Assembly (NCBI RefSeq): GCF_035594125.1
Contig: NC_087151.1
Span: forward strand, 22,897,069 to 22,961,068
Source: Scylla paramamosain
Taxonomy: Eukaryota; Arthropoda; Malacostraca; Decapoda; Portunidae
Direction of reading: 5' to 3'
Length of the DNA: 64,000 nucleotides
Positions 47,926 to 60,760 of the stretch are shown one piece after another. The stretch's first letter is position 1; every line of letters begins with the position of its first letter. The translations under genes and the position numbers were made by a program. The notes under the pieces are model-generated. The model ran no database searches and was not told where the DNA came from. It was given only the letters and a program-made list of their open reading frames with translations.

Positions 47926-50744
47926 CTCAAAAACACTCAAAATACCTGTTTTTTGTTAATGTGTTTATGTTTCTGCATAATGTGTTGTTGTTTTTCTTTT
48001 CTTTTGCACCCATTTTAGCGTTCTGGTACGTAATTACCTAAAAAAAAAAAAACACACAATAGACACATTTTTGGTAATAATACTTTCTATTCGCATATAG
48101 GGTGTTTCCATGCTTTTTAGTGTTTTCTTGCCTACCTTATACAAAAACACTCAAAAGATGCGTTTCTTTTAATGTCGTTTCGTTTTCCCATATAAAGGGG
48201 CTTTACATGCATTTTGGTGTTTTGGTACCAAACAATGTGAAAAACACTCAAAATAGATGTTCTTGATAATGTTTTCTTTCCCTGTATAAAGTCCTATTAA
48301 CGCGTTTTTCCGTTTTGTTACCTTACAAACTTAAAAACAGTCATAAAACACGTTTCTCGCAATGTTTTATCGCTTCCTAATATAAAGTGTTTGCAAGAAT
48401 TTAACCGTTTTTAACATAACAAGCTGAAAAAAAAACACCAAAAATACTTGTTTTTGGTCATGTAATTATGTATTTCCAAAAAGAGTGTTTGGCATGCGTT
48501 TTAGCGTTTTGGTATGTAAGTAAAAAAAAATAATAAAATACAATAAAATAAAATAAAAGACATGTTTCTTGTAATATTGCTTTGTATCCCCATGTAGGAT
48601 GCTTTCCATGCTTTTTATCATTTTGGGACCTAACACGCTCAAAAACACTCAAAAACACGTTTCTTGTAACATCATTTTGTTTCCCCATATAATGGGCTTT
48701 GTATGCATTTTGGCATTTTGGTATCTAACATTCTAAGGATTAAAATACACCTTTTTTTGGTAATGATCTGTTTGCACATATAAAGTGCAATTTATGCGTT
48801 TCATTATTTTAGAACCTAAGATCAAAAACTCTCATAATACACGTTTCACGTAATGTCTTTTCGTTTCCCCATATAGAGTTTCTTGCATGCAATTTGTTAT
48901 TTTTTCTACGGAACAAGCTCAAAAACACGGAAAATACACGTTTTTGGTAATGTGTTTCTGATTTTTTTTTTCCATGCGTTTTTGTACATAAGTAGCTCAA
49001 AAACACTAAAAAATAAATGTTTTTTAGTTATGTTTTGTTTTCTAATATGAGGTGCTTTCCATGCTTTTCCTGGTTTTTGTGTCTAGCACGCTTATAAAGG
49101 GTGAAAATAGACAATTTTAGGTATATGGTTCCCTTTACCCATATAAGGTGCTTTGCGTCCATTACATTCTTGTACTGTATTCATTACATTACATTTTTGT
49201 ACGTAGTAATGTGAAATACACTCAAAATACAGATTTTTTGGTGATGTTTCCTGTTTCTCCATATAGAGTGCTATTTGTGCGTATTAGCGTTTTGATATCT
49301 AACGAGCTCAAAAACTTTCATAATACACGTTTCTCGTAATGTTCTTTCCTTTCTCCATATAGGGTATTTTCCATGCATTTTGGCGTTTTTATACGTAACA
49401 AGCTCAAAAACACTCAAAATTCACGTTATTGATAAAGTTGTTGTGTTTCTCCGTAAAAGGTGTTTTCCCTGCGTTTTAGCGTTTTAGTAAGTACCTCAAA
49501 AACACTTTAAAAAACACGTTTTTGCTTACGTTGTTTTGTTTTCTTATGTAGGCTGATTGCCATGTTTTTTTTTTTTTTTTTTAGAGTCTTGGTGCCTAAC
49601 ACGCTCAAAAACACTCAAAAGACACGTTTCTGAAAATGTCGTTTCCTTTCCCCATCGAGGGTGCTATACATGCATTTTGGTGGTTTGGTATCTAATAATG
49701 TGAAATATTCTCAAAAAACACATTTGTGGTAATGTTGTTCTGTTTCTCCATATAGAGTCCTATTAACGCATTTTAACATTTTGGTACCTTAGAAACACTC
49801 ATAATACATGTTTCTCGTAATGTCATTTCATTTTCCCATATAGGGTAATTTGCATGCAGTTGGGTGTTTTTCAATGTAAGAAGCTCAAAAACAATCAAAA
49901 TACTTGTTTGCGGTAAAGTTATTCTGTTTAATCATGAATGGTGTTTTACATACGTTTTAGCATTTATGTACGCAAGAACTTCAAAAAGAAACTAAAAAAA
50001 ATAAATGGCACGTTTTTCTTATAGTTTTTTATTCCCATTAAGGGTGATTTCCATGTTTTTTTTTTTTTTTTTACATTTTGGTGCCTAACAAGCTACAAAA
50101 CATTCAGAAGACACGTTTCTGGTAATGTCGTTTTAGTACCTAAAAACAGAAAAACTCTCATGATACACTTTTCTCTTAATATCTTTTTTTGTTTTCTTAT
50201 AGAATACTTTCCATGCATTTTTGCATTTTTCTACGTAACAAGCTCGAAACAAACAAAATACACGTTTATTGTAAAGTTAATGTGTTTTTTTTTTTCTAGA
50301 AAGGGTGTTTTGCTTGAGTTTTAGGGTTTTAGTATGTAAGAAGCTGAAAAAAAAACTTAAAAGACACGTTTTTGGTGTTTTTTTTTTCTATATAGGGTGT
50401 TTTCCATGGTTTTTAGCATTTTGCTGCCTAACACGATGAAAAAAAAAAAAAACTCAAAAAAGACATTTCTATAAATCTTGCTTCCATTCCCCATAAAGGA
50501 TGTTGTGCATGCATTTTGGCATTTAGTACTTAACAATGTGAGACAGTCAATTTATTTTTTTTTTGTAGTGTTCTTGTGTTTCTACATATAGAGTGCTTTT
50601 CATGCCTTTTACCGCTTTGGTACATAAGAAGCTGAAAAACTCTCATAATACACGTTTTTTTTGTAATGCCTTTTTGTTTCCCCATATAAGGATCTTTGCC
50701 TGCATTTTCGGTGTTTTTCTAAAAACTTCAAAACACTCAAAATA
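47926..50744 (-). repeat. 97-bp satellite, 5-monomer HOR (right arm)
   Basis: Minus-orientation satellite, mirror of 30729-33560 with the same order of monomer variants. Confidence 0.88.
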
Positions 50745-50820
50745 CTTTTTTTTTTTCTTTTTCATATAGGAGGGATACTGGCCTAGGGAAACAAAAAAAC
50801 AAAACAAAAAAAAATGCCCA

Positions 50821-51532
50821 CTAAAATGCCAGTCTCATAAAAGGGTCAAGGCAGTAGTCAAAAATTGATGGATAAGTGTCTTGAAACTTGAAGGAATTCA
50901 AGTCATAGGAAGGTGGAAATACAGAAACAGGCAGGGAGTTCCAGAGTTTACCAGAGAAAGGAATGAATGATTGAGAATACCGGTTAACTCTTGCATTAGA
51001 GAGGTGGACAGCAATAGGGGTGAGAGAAAGAAGAAAGTCTTGTGCAGCGAGGTCGCGGGAGGAGGGGAGGCATGCAGTTAGCAAGATCAGAAGAGCAGTT
51101 ATCATGAAAATAGTGGTAGAAGATAGCTAGAGATGCAACATTGCGGCGGTGAGAGAGAGGCTGAAGACAGTCATTTAGAGGAGAGGAGTTGATGAGACGA
51201 AACGCTGTTGATTCCACCCTGCCTAGAAGAGCAGTATGAGTGCAACCCCCCCAAGACATGTGATGCATACTCCATACATGGACGGATAAGAGTTAGCAGC
51301 TGGGGGAGAGTGAGAAAAACTGGCAGAGACGTCTCAGAAGACCTACCTTCATACAAGCTGTTTTAGCTAGAGATGAAATATGAAGTTTCCAGTCCAGATT
51401 ATAGGTAAAGGACAGACCGAGGATGTTCAGTGTAGAAGAGGGGGACAGTTGAGTGTCATTGAAGATGAAGGGATAGTTGTCAGGAAGGTAGTGTCGAGTT
51501 GATAGATGAAGGAATTGAATTTTTTGAGGCAT
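50821..51532 (-). pseudogene. LINE-A C-terminal region (right arm)
   Basis: Overlapping broken frames encode [109 protein letters not shown] and VFPPSYDLNSF. At least three frame changes are needed to read it through. Confidence 0.85.
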
Positions 51533-52439
51533 TGAACAATACCAAGTTTGCTCTGCCCCAATCAGAAATTTTAGAGAGATCAGAAATCAAGCATTCTGTG
51601 GCTTCCGTGCGTGAAATGTTTACCTCCTGAAGGGTTGGACGTCTATGAAAAGACGTGGAAAAATGCAGGGTGGTATCATCAGCGTAGGAGTGGATAGGAA
51701 AAGAAGTTTGGTTTAGAAGATCATTAATGAATAATAAGAAGAGAGTGGATGACAGGACAGAACCCTGAGGAACACCACTGTTAATAGATTTAGGAGGAGA
51801 ACAGTGACCGGCTACCACAGCAGCAATAGAACGGTCAGAAAGGAAACTTAAGATGAAGTTACAGAGAGAAGGATTGAAGCCGTAGGAGGGTAGTTTGGAA
51901 ATTTGTTTGTGCCAGACTCTATCAAAAAGCTTTTGATATGTCCAAGGCAACAACAAGGGTGTCACCAAAATATCTAAAAGAGACTCAATAAGGAAAGTCA
52001 GAAGATCACCAGTAGAGCTGCCTTGACGGAACCCATACTGGTGATTAGATGGAAGTTTGTGAAGTGATAGATGTTTAAGAATCTTTCTGTTGAGGATAGA
52101 TTCAAAATCTTTAGATAGGCAGGAAATTAAAGCAATAGGACGGTAGTTTGAGGAATTAGAACGGTCACCCTTTTTAGGAACAGGTTGAATGTAGGCAAAC
52201 TTCCAGCAAGAAGGAAAGGTAGATTTTGACCGACAGAGCTGAAAGAGTTTGACTAGGGAAAGTGCAAGCACGGAGGCACAGTTTCGGAGAACAATAGGAG
52301 GGACCCCATCAGGTCCAAAAGCCTTCCGAAGGCTTAGGCCAGCAAGGGCATGGAAAACATCATTGCGAAGAATTTTAATAGGTAGCATGAAGTAGTCAGA
52401 GGGTGGAGGAGAGGGAGGAACAAGCCCTGAATCGTCCAA
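51480..52439 (-). pseudogene. LINE-A reverse transcriptase (right arm)
   Basis: 319 codons. FGPDGVPPIVLRNCA (41-55), YIQPVPKKGDRSN (83-95), NYRPIALIS (98-106), HQYGFRQGSSTGDLLTF (133-149), motif B SGVPQGSVLS (221-230), FINDLLNQ (238-245) and the YADD box (252-255) are visible. Between about 157 and 171 two compensating indels put the motif A stretch in the wrong frame: it reads LLLPWTYQK in place of an ALDIS-type block before FDRVWH. The first catalytic aspartate is therefore absent. The frame is lost near residue 306 (FNASKNSIP). Confidence 0.9.
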
Positions 52440-52567
52440 GGTAGAGTTTTTAGCAAAAGTTTGAGCGAAGAGTTCAGCTTTAGAAATAGATGTGATAGCA
52501 GTGGTGCCATATAGTTGAAATAAAGGAGGGAAAGAAAAAGAAGAAAAGATATTGGAGATATTTTTGG

Positions 52568-52858
52568 CTAGATGCCAGAAGTTACGAGAGGAGTTAGATC
52601 TTGTGATGGAAGGCTTAAGTACCTTTTGTGGGCCACCTCTCTACCATGTATAGCACGAAAACAAGCTGTGTTAAACCAAGGTTTGGAAGGTTTAGATCGA
52701 GAAAAAGAGTGAGGAATGTACGCCTCCATGCCAGACACTATCACCTCTGTTATGTGCTCAGCACACAAAGATGGGTCTCTGACACGGAAGCAGTAGTCAT
52801 TCCAAGGAAAGTCAGAAAAATACCTCCTCAGGTCCCCCCAACTAGCAGAGGCAAAACG
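52568..52858 (-). pseudogene. LINE-A linker after endonuclease (right arm)
   Basis: In frame with the endonuclease past the single [73 protein letters not shown] frameshift follows at SGI, close to the internal deletion of about 100 bp shared with the left-arm copy. Confidence 0.85.
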
Positions 52859-53692
52859 CTAGAGGCACCTTCGCTTAGGGGGATCCTGAGGAGGGATTGG
52901 AGCGAGAGGACAAGATGCAGATATGAGATTGTGATCAGAGGAACCCAACGGAGAAGAAAGGGTGACAGCATAAGCAGAAGGATAAGAGGTCAAGGAAAGG
53001 TCAAGAATGTTGGGCGTATCTCCAAAACGGTCAGAAATACGAGTAGGGTGTTGCACCAATTGCTCTAGGTCATGGAGTATAGCAAAGTTGAAGGCTAGTT
53101 CATCAGGATGGTCAGTGAAAGGAGAGGAAAGCCAAAGCTGGTGGTGAACAGTGAAGTCTCCAAGAATGGAGATCACTGCAAAAGGGAAGAGAGTCAGAAT
53201 GTGCTCCACTTTGGAAGTTAAATAGTCAAAGAATTTTTTATAGTTATAGGTGTTAGGTGAGAGGTATACAGCACAGATAAATTTAGTTTGAGATTGACTC
53301 TGGAGTCGTAGCCAGATGGTGGAAAACTGGGAAGATTCAAGAGTGTGGGCACGAGAGTAGGTTAAGTCACTGCGCACATAAACACAACATCCAGCTTTGG
53401 ATCGAAAATGAAGATAGAGAAAGTAGGAGTGAATAGAAAAGGGGCTACTGTCAGTTGCCTCAGACACCTGAGTTTCAGTGAGGAAAAGAAGATGAGGTTT
53501 AGTAGAGGAGAGGTGGTGTTCTACAGACTGAAAATTAGATCTTAGACCGCGAATGTTGCAGAAGTTAATGAAGAAAAAGTTGAGGGGGGTGTCAAGACAC
53601 TTAGGGTCGTCGACAGAAAGGCAGTCCGACCTGGGGACATTTATGGTCCCCTCCCCAGATGAGGACTCCGAGGCTGGTGTAGGAGTCGCCAT
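52859..53692 (-). pseudogene. LINE-A APE-type endonuclease domain
   Basis: 277 codons from the natural start. Key places: [13 protein letters not shown] (about 42-54); LLFLTETQ with the metal-binding E73; [10 protein letters not shown] (138-147); ILGDFT at 176-181, where the usual N after GDF is T in this copy; [13 protein letters not shown] (207-219); SSDHNLIS with the catalytic SDH at 252-254. It ends at a TAG that is TTG in the left-arm copy; after it the same frame runs on for about 95 codons. In the family this domain nicks target DNA for target-primed reverse transcription. Confidence 0.9.
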
Positions 53693-53941
53693 GATGATTT
53701 TAAAATTTTTGAGTGAAGGGCGTTTGTGTTATTAGGTGCTTGTAGTTTTGTGTGGAGGAAGAGAGTTATCTTTAGAGGGCAGGCTGTGACTGCCCCCTTG
53801 TGTTGTGAGACACAAAGGGAATCGTTCAGTGAGGTCACTGCTGGGTTTAATGATAAGTTCACAGCATCCCCTGAACTGTGCTTTAGATCTCACTGGGAGT
53901 AATTATCGTTTCGGCAGGTGCCTACTGCCTCCTCCTTGTTT

Positions 53942-56900
53942 TTGGTAATGTTTTTCTGTTTCTCCTTAAAGGGTGTTTTGCATGCGTTTCAGCTTTTTGC
54001 TATGTAAGTAGCTAAAAAAAAAAAAAACACTACAAAGAAAACTTTTTGGTAAAGTTGTTTTGTTTTCTCATATAAGATATTTCCATGCTTCTTATGGTTA
54101 TGGTGACTACCACGTACTCATAAATATTTAAAAGACATTTTTTTTTTTAAAGTCGTTTCCTTTCCCCATATAGTGTGCTCTCCGTATATGCTGGCGGTTT
54201 GGTACCTAATAATGTGAAATACACTCAAAACACATATTTTTCGTAATTTTGTTATCTTTCTCCATATTGAGTGCTATTGATGCTGTTTCAAGTTTTAATA
54301 CCGAGAAGATAAAAAACACTCATAACAAACGTTTCTCATAGTGTCCTTTTGTTTCCCTATGTAAGGTACTTTCCATGCATTTTTGCGTTTTTTGTCCATA
54401 ACAAGTTTAAAAACACTCAAATAACTTGTTTTTGTTAATGTTATTGTGTTTTTTCAATAAAATATTTTTTTGCATTTTGGGCAAATGCAAAAAGTAAAAA
54501 AAATCCTATGTAAAAATGCAAAAAGATTTTGGATTTTGGACTAAAAACTAAAAATCCAAATTAAAAAAAGTAAAAAGTAAAAAGTAAAAAAAAAACACTC
54601 GAAATACTTGTTTTTTGTAATGTTATTTTCATTCATAGAGATTTTTTTTTACATGGGCTTTAACGTTTTGACTTGTAAGTAGATCATAAACTATGAACAG
54701 AAACGTGTTTCGTAATGTTTTGTTTTCCAATATTAGGTTCTTTCCATGCTTTTTTTTTTTTTTAGCGTTATAGTGACTAGGACGTTCATAAATTCGCAAA
54801 AGGCAGGTTTTATAAATCTCGTTTCTTATTCTCATAAAGGGTGTTTTGCGTGCATTTTGGCGTTTTGGTACATAAAAATGTGAATTACAGTCAAAATACG
54901 TGTTTTTGGTAATGTTATATTATCTCTCCATATAGAATGCTATTCATGCGTTTTCGAGTTATGCTACCTAAAAAGCTCAAAAACATTCATACGACACGGT
55001 TTTTGTAAGATCCTTTCCTTTCCCAATATAGTTTACTTCCATATATTTTGGCATTTATGTACGTAACAAGGTCAAAACACTTAAAAATACCCGTTTTTGC
55101 TAATGCTGTTGAGACGTCTCTGACACATTTCTGGAAATGTCGTTTCTTTTCCTCATATATTGTGATTTGCATGCATTTTAGCGTTATGGCATCTAAAAAT
55201 GTGAAATACACTTGGTATATTCATATTTTGTAATATTGTTCTTTTCACCAGAGTGCTATTCATGCGTTTTCGAGTTTTGGTACCTAAGAAACTCAAAAAC
55301 TCTCATAATACATGTTTGTCATAATGTCTTTTCTTTCCCCATATAGGGTACTTTCCCTGCAATTCTAAATTTTTAAATGTAACAACCTTAAAAAGCTAAA
55401 AATACTTGTTTTTTTTTTGGTAATGTAATTCTCCTTAGCCATGCCTTTCAGCGTTTTGGGTTGTAAGAAGTAAAAAAAAAATTGTCCGAAGACACACTCA
55501 ATGTTTTGTATTTGTGTTTTCCATGATTTTTAGCGTTTTTTTGGTACCTAACACAAAAAAAAAAAAACACTGAAAAGACACGTTTCTGGTAATGTCTCTT
55601 GGTTTCTCCATATAGGGGGCATTTAATGCTTTTTGCATTTTGGTATCTATCAATGTGAAAAACTCTGATAAAAAAACACGTTTTTGGAAATGTCCTTTTC
55701 TCCAAAATAGAGTGCTAATCGTGCGTTTTAACATTTTGGTACCCAAGAATCTTAAAACTCTCATAATAAAAGTTTCTTGTAATGTGTTTTCGTTATTCCG
55801 TTTAGTGTATTTTACATGCATTTTGGCTTTTTACGTAATAAGCTAAAAAAAAAAAACCCTCAAAATACACATTTTTATAAAGTTACTGTGTTTCCCTCAT
55901 AAAGGGTGTTTTGCATGAGTATTATTAGCTCAGTATGCACCTCAAAAACACTCAAAAGACACGTTTTCGGTAATGTTGTTTTCCTTTCCCTTATAAGGTG
56001 TTTTCTATGCTTTTTAGCGTTTTAGTGCCTAGCACGCTCATAACCACTCAAAAGACACGCTTCTGGAAATCTTGTTTCCTTTCCCCATATAAGGTGCTAT
56101 TTATGCACTTTCGTATTTTGGTACCTATCAATGTTAAAAACACTTAAAAATGCACGTTTTTGGTAATATTGTTTTCTTTCTACATATGTAATGCTATCCA
56201 TCTGTTTTAGCGCTTTGGTACCAAAATATAGAGTGCTTTTCATGCATTTTAATGTTTAGTTATCTAAGAAAAAAAAATATAATACATGTTTCTCGTAATG
56301 TCATTTCGTTTCCTTATACAGGATACTTTGGACGCATTTTGGCATTTTTCCACATAACAAGCTCAAAAACTAATATTTTTGTAATAGTTTATTTTTCCTT
56401 ATAAAGGGTGCTTTACAAACGTCTTAGCGTTTTGGCTTAAAAACTACTTACTTTTTTGGTAATGTTGGTTTGTTTTCCCATATAGTTTGCTTTCCATACT
56501 TTTTAGCGTTATGGTTCGTAGCACGCTCATAAATACTCAAAAGACATGTTTTTTTTTCCAAATCTCGTTGCCTGCGTTTTGCGGGCATTTTGGCGTTTTC
56601 GTACCTAAGAATGAGAAACACGACCAAATTAGACGTTTTTGGTAATGTTCTCTTTCTACTTATAGAGTGCTATTCATGCATTTTAGCGTTTTTTGTTGCC
56701 TAAGAAGCTCAAAACACTCAAAATACACGGTTCTCGTAATGTCCTTTCCTTTATATTTTGTTGTTTTTTGTACGTAAGTAGTTAAAAACGCACAAAATAC
56801 TTGTTTTTAGTTAGGTTGTTTTCTGATTCCATATATGGTGCTTTTCATGCTGTTTAGCGTTTTGGTGCCTAATATCCAGGAAAACACTCAACAGATACGT

Positions 56901-57080
56901 TTCTTGTAATGTCTTTGTTTTTTCCACATATAAGGGGATGCATTTCTACATACATTTCTGCATACATTTCTGCGTTTTGGTACCTAACAATGTAAAAAAC
57001 AATAAAAATACACATTTTTCGTAATGTTTTTTCCTTTTCTCCATATAGAGTGTTATTAACAGTTTTCGCGTTTTCTTACC

Positions 57081-57124
<44 letters not shown>

Positions 57125-59295
57125 TAATAATAATAATAATAATGCATAATTCTGATAATGTCTCTTCATTGCCCTATATGGAGTAGTCTGCATGCTTTTT
57201 GGTATTTCTCTACGTAACAAGCTGAAAAACACTCAATTTACACGATTTTGGTAAATTTATTCTATTATTGCACATAAGAGGTGTTTTCATGCGTTTCCTA
57301 CGAAAGTAGCTAAAAAAAATAAAAAGAATCGTTTTTGGTAATGATATTTTGCTTTCCCATATAGGGTGTTTTCCATGTTTTTATCATTTTGGTGCCTAGC
57401 ACGCTCATAAACAGTCAAAAGACACGTTTGTGGAAATTTCTTTTCCTTTTCTTATATAAAGTGCTTTACATGCATTTTGGCGTTTTGATACCTAACAATG
57501 TGAAATGCCCTCAAAATACTCTTTTTTGTAGCGTTGTTCTTTTTTTTCTCCGTATAAAGTCCTACTCATGCGTTTTAGCATTTTCTTACCTAAAAAGCCC
57601 AAAAATTCATAATACACGTTTCTCGTAATGTCTTTTCGTTTCCACATGTAGAGTATTTTGCATGCATTATGGCTTTTTCTACGTAACAATCTAAAAAAAA
57701 CACACAAGGTATTGATTTATAGTAATGTTATTCTGTTTCGCCATAAAAGGTTGTTTTCCATCCGTTTTAGCGTTCTGGTACGTAAGTACCCCAAAAGACT
57801 AAAAAAAGTAGTTATTTGTAATGTTGTTTTCTTTTCCCATAGAGGTTCCTTTCCATCCTTTTTAGCGATATAGTGCTTAGCACACTCGTCAAACATATAT
57901 ATATTTTTTAAATCTCGTTTCCTTTTTCCAGTTAATGTGCTTTGTATGCATTTTGGTTGTTTGATACCTAAAGATGTGATATACATTTAAAATACACGTT
58001 TTTGTTAATGTTCTGTTTCTCCATATAGAGTGTCATGTGCTCTCGAGTTTTGGTATCTTAAAAAAACACTAATAATAAACGATTATTATAATGTCCTTTC
58101 GTTTCCCCATATAGGATACTTTCTACACATTTTTCGCATTTTTTGTATGTAACATGAGGAAAAACACTCAAAAAACTTTTTTTTTTGGTAACGTTATTGT
58201 GTTTTCCCATAAGGGATGTTTTCTCTGCGTTTTATTGTTTTGGTACATAAATAGTTCAAAACACTCAAAAGACATGATTTTAGTAATCTTGTTTTCTTTT
58301 TCCATATAAAGTGTTTTCCATTTTTTTTTTTTTTTAGCGTTTTGCTGCCTAACACGCTCATGAACACTCGAAAGGCACTTTTCTGGAAATGTTGTTTCTT
58401 TTCGCTCTATAGAGTGCTTTGCATGCATTTTGGCGTTTTGGTACCTAAATCATGTGAAATACACTAAAATAAAAGTTTTAGTAATGTTCAGTTTCTCCAT
58501 TTAGATTGCTATTCATGTTTTATCACATTTTGTTACATAAGAAGGTAAAAAACACTCATAATAAACGTTTCTCATAATATTCTTTCGTTTCCTCATATAG
58601 TGTACTTTCCATGTATTTTGACGTTTTTGTACGTAACAAGCTCAAAACACTCAAATTTATTTTTATTTTGGTAATATTATTCTGTTTCTTCTTACAGGGT
58701 GTTTTGCATGCGTTTTAGCGTTTTGGTACATAAGAAGCCGAAAAAGATAAGTTTTTGGTAAAGTTCTTTTCTATTCCCATAATGGGTGCTTTCCATACTT
58801 TTTGTTTTTATCTTAGAGTTTTGGAGCTTAACATGCACAAAAATACTCAAAATATGTTTCTAGTAATGTCATTTCATTTCTTAATATAATTGACTTTGGA
58901 AGGATTTTTGCGTTTTTTTGGTACCAAAAAAAGAAAAACACTTGAAATTCAAGTTTTTGGTTATGTTCTTTTTCTCGATATAGGGTGTTACTGATGCGAT
59001 TTCGCGTTTTGGTACCTAAGAAGCTCAAAACTCTCATATCTGATATGTCTCTTATCTGAATGTCTTTTGTTTCTCCATAAAGGGTTATTTGAGTTTTAGC
59101 GTTTTGATACTTTAAATAGTTAAAAAACACACACACACAAAAAAAGGTTTTTGTCAATGGTGTTTCGTTTCTCCATATAGAGTGCTATTAACGCCTTTTC
59201 GCCTTTTTGTACCTAAGAAGTAAAAAAAAAAAATGCGCATAATTCGCTTCTCTTAATGTCTTTTACTTTCCCATATAGGGTAGTTTCTATGGATT
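53942..59295 (-). repeat. 97-bp satellite, 5-monomer HOR (right arm)
   Basis: Minus-orientation satellite, mirror of 23901-27538. It carries 54781-56311 (about three HOR units) and 58918-59160 (about 2.5 monomers), which the left arm lacks. It includes an A/T slippage patch (about 54455-54600) with AAAAGT-like repeats and an (AAT)n tract. Confidence 0.85.
57080..57142. repeat. (AAT)n microsatellite
   Basis: AAT repeats with one AAC, mirror of the (TTA)n tract at 25845-25912. Confidence 0.95.
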
Positions 59296-60760
59296 TTGGC
59301 CTTGTACTTCTTGAAACAGAACAACATTTTTCAAAAATGTGTGCTTCAAGTATTTTCAGTTTGTTAGATACAAAATAAAAAAAAATAAATAAATTTACAG
59401 AAGCATGAATTTTAATTGTGTTTCATCTTGTTAGGTACTAAATTGCCAAATACATGCAAATTAGCATATATAATGAAACGATATAATCACAACCGTGTAT
59501 ATGTTTTTTGTTCTTTTTTTTATTTTCTAAGGTATCAAAAAAGTTATGTTCCGGAGGAACATAACTTTATCAAAAACGTGTGTACTTAGTGTTTTTAAGT
59601 TCATTAGGTGCAAAAACGCCTAAACATATTCAATGTAGCACATATGAGGAAACTAAACGATATCACCACAAACGTATCTTATGAGTGTTTTTTAAGATTT
59701 TTCAGTGCTGAAACGCTAAAACTTATGAATATTCCTCTATATTGGGGAAGCAAATAAAGCATCATTACAGAAATGTGTATTATGAGTGTGATTCACCATG
59801 TTACGTACCAAAACGCCAAAATGCATAGAAAGAACCCTTTCTGGAGAAAAAAAAAAAAATAAATAAATAAAAAAAAAAAAAAAAATCTGCATATAATATT
59901 AAAAAAAAAACGTGTGTTTTAAGTGTTTTTGTTAGATATCAAAATGCCAAAACCTATGCAAAGGTTTCAGTATAGGGAAACGAAACGAATTAATCACAAA
60001 CAAAAGCTATCAGGACCCTAAAACACAAAAATAGTACTCTATATTCAGAAACAGAACAACATTAAGAAAAGCGTTATGAATTATGAATCTTATTCACTAT
60101 GATAGGTGCGAAAACTTCAAAATGCTTACCTGTATGCATATATACCTATATACTTATATTAAGAAACACATCTATATTACCAAAAACCTGCATTATGACT
60201 GTTTTTTTTTTTATTTAGCTAGATATCTTAAGATATCTTATTAGAAAATAAAATAACTGCCTAAAAATGTTTTTTTTCAGGTTTTGCGTATCAAAACGCT
60301 AAAATTCATGAAAAACATCCCTTAAGGAGAAACAGAACAATCTCACAAATAAAGTGTTTTTTGAGTGTTTTTTTTTTTTTTTTTTGAGCTTCTTACGTAC
60401 CAAAACTCTAAAATGTATGAAAAACTCTCTGTCCGGAGGAACATAACAACATTACCAATAATGTGTGTTTTAAGTGTTTTTTTTTTTTTTTCATTTCATT
60501 ATATACCAAAACGCCTAGACATTTACAAATCGGCCATTATGGGGAAACTAAGCGATATTTCCACACACGTGTCTTATGAGAGTTTTTTTTTTTACGGTTT
60601 TTAGGTGATAAAACGCTAACACAAATAAATATTAATCTATATTGAGAAAGAAAACGTTATTACTAAAAGTGTGTGTTATGAGGCTCATTCACCATATGAA
60701 GTACAAAAACGCCAAAAATGTATACAAAGAACTTTACTGGAGAAACAGAACATTTCCAAA
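59296..60760 (+). repeat. Nested inverted satellite segment (right arm)
   Basis: Plus-orientation block between two minus-orientation blocks, mirror of 22481-23900. Carries the mirror hairpin (about 59545-59573) and two AAGATATCTT units near 60221-60240, against three on the left. Confidence 0.8.

Larger units (their letters stand above)
50745..53941 (-). mobile_element. Near full-length LINE-A copy (A10, right arm)
   Basis: Best-preserved LINE-A in the window. On the minus strand: a 5' leader of about 245 bp (starts near 53935 with GGAGGAGGCAG), start codon at 53692, endonuclease (53692-52859), linker (52858-52568), RT (52439-51480), C-terminal region (51532-50821) and an A-rich 3' end. It has one nonsense change between endonuclease and linker and a few frameshifts. 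Mirror partner of A5. Confidence 0.93.

Noticed and set aside
45953..47959. Plus-strand open frames opposite LINE-B, including a poly-C protein
   Set aside because: They are antisense shadows of the RT frame and the CAG repeat, favoured by high GC.
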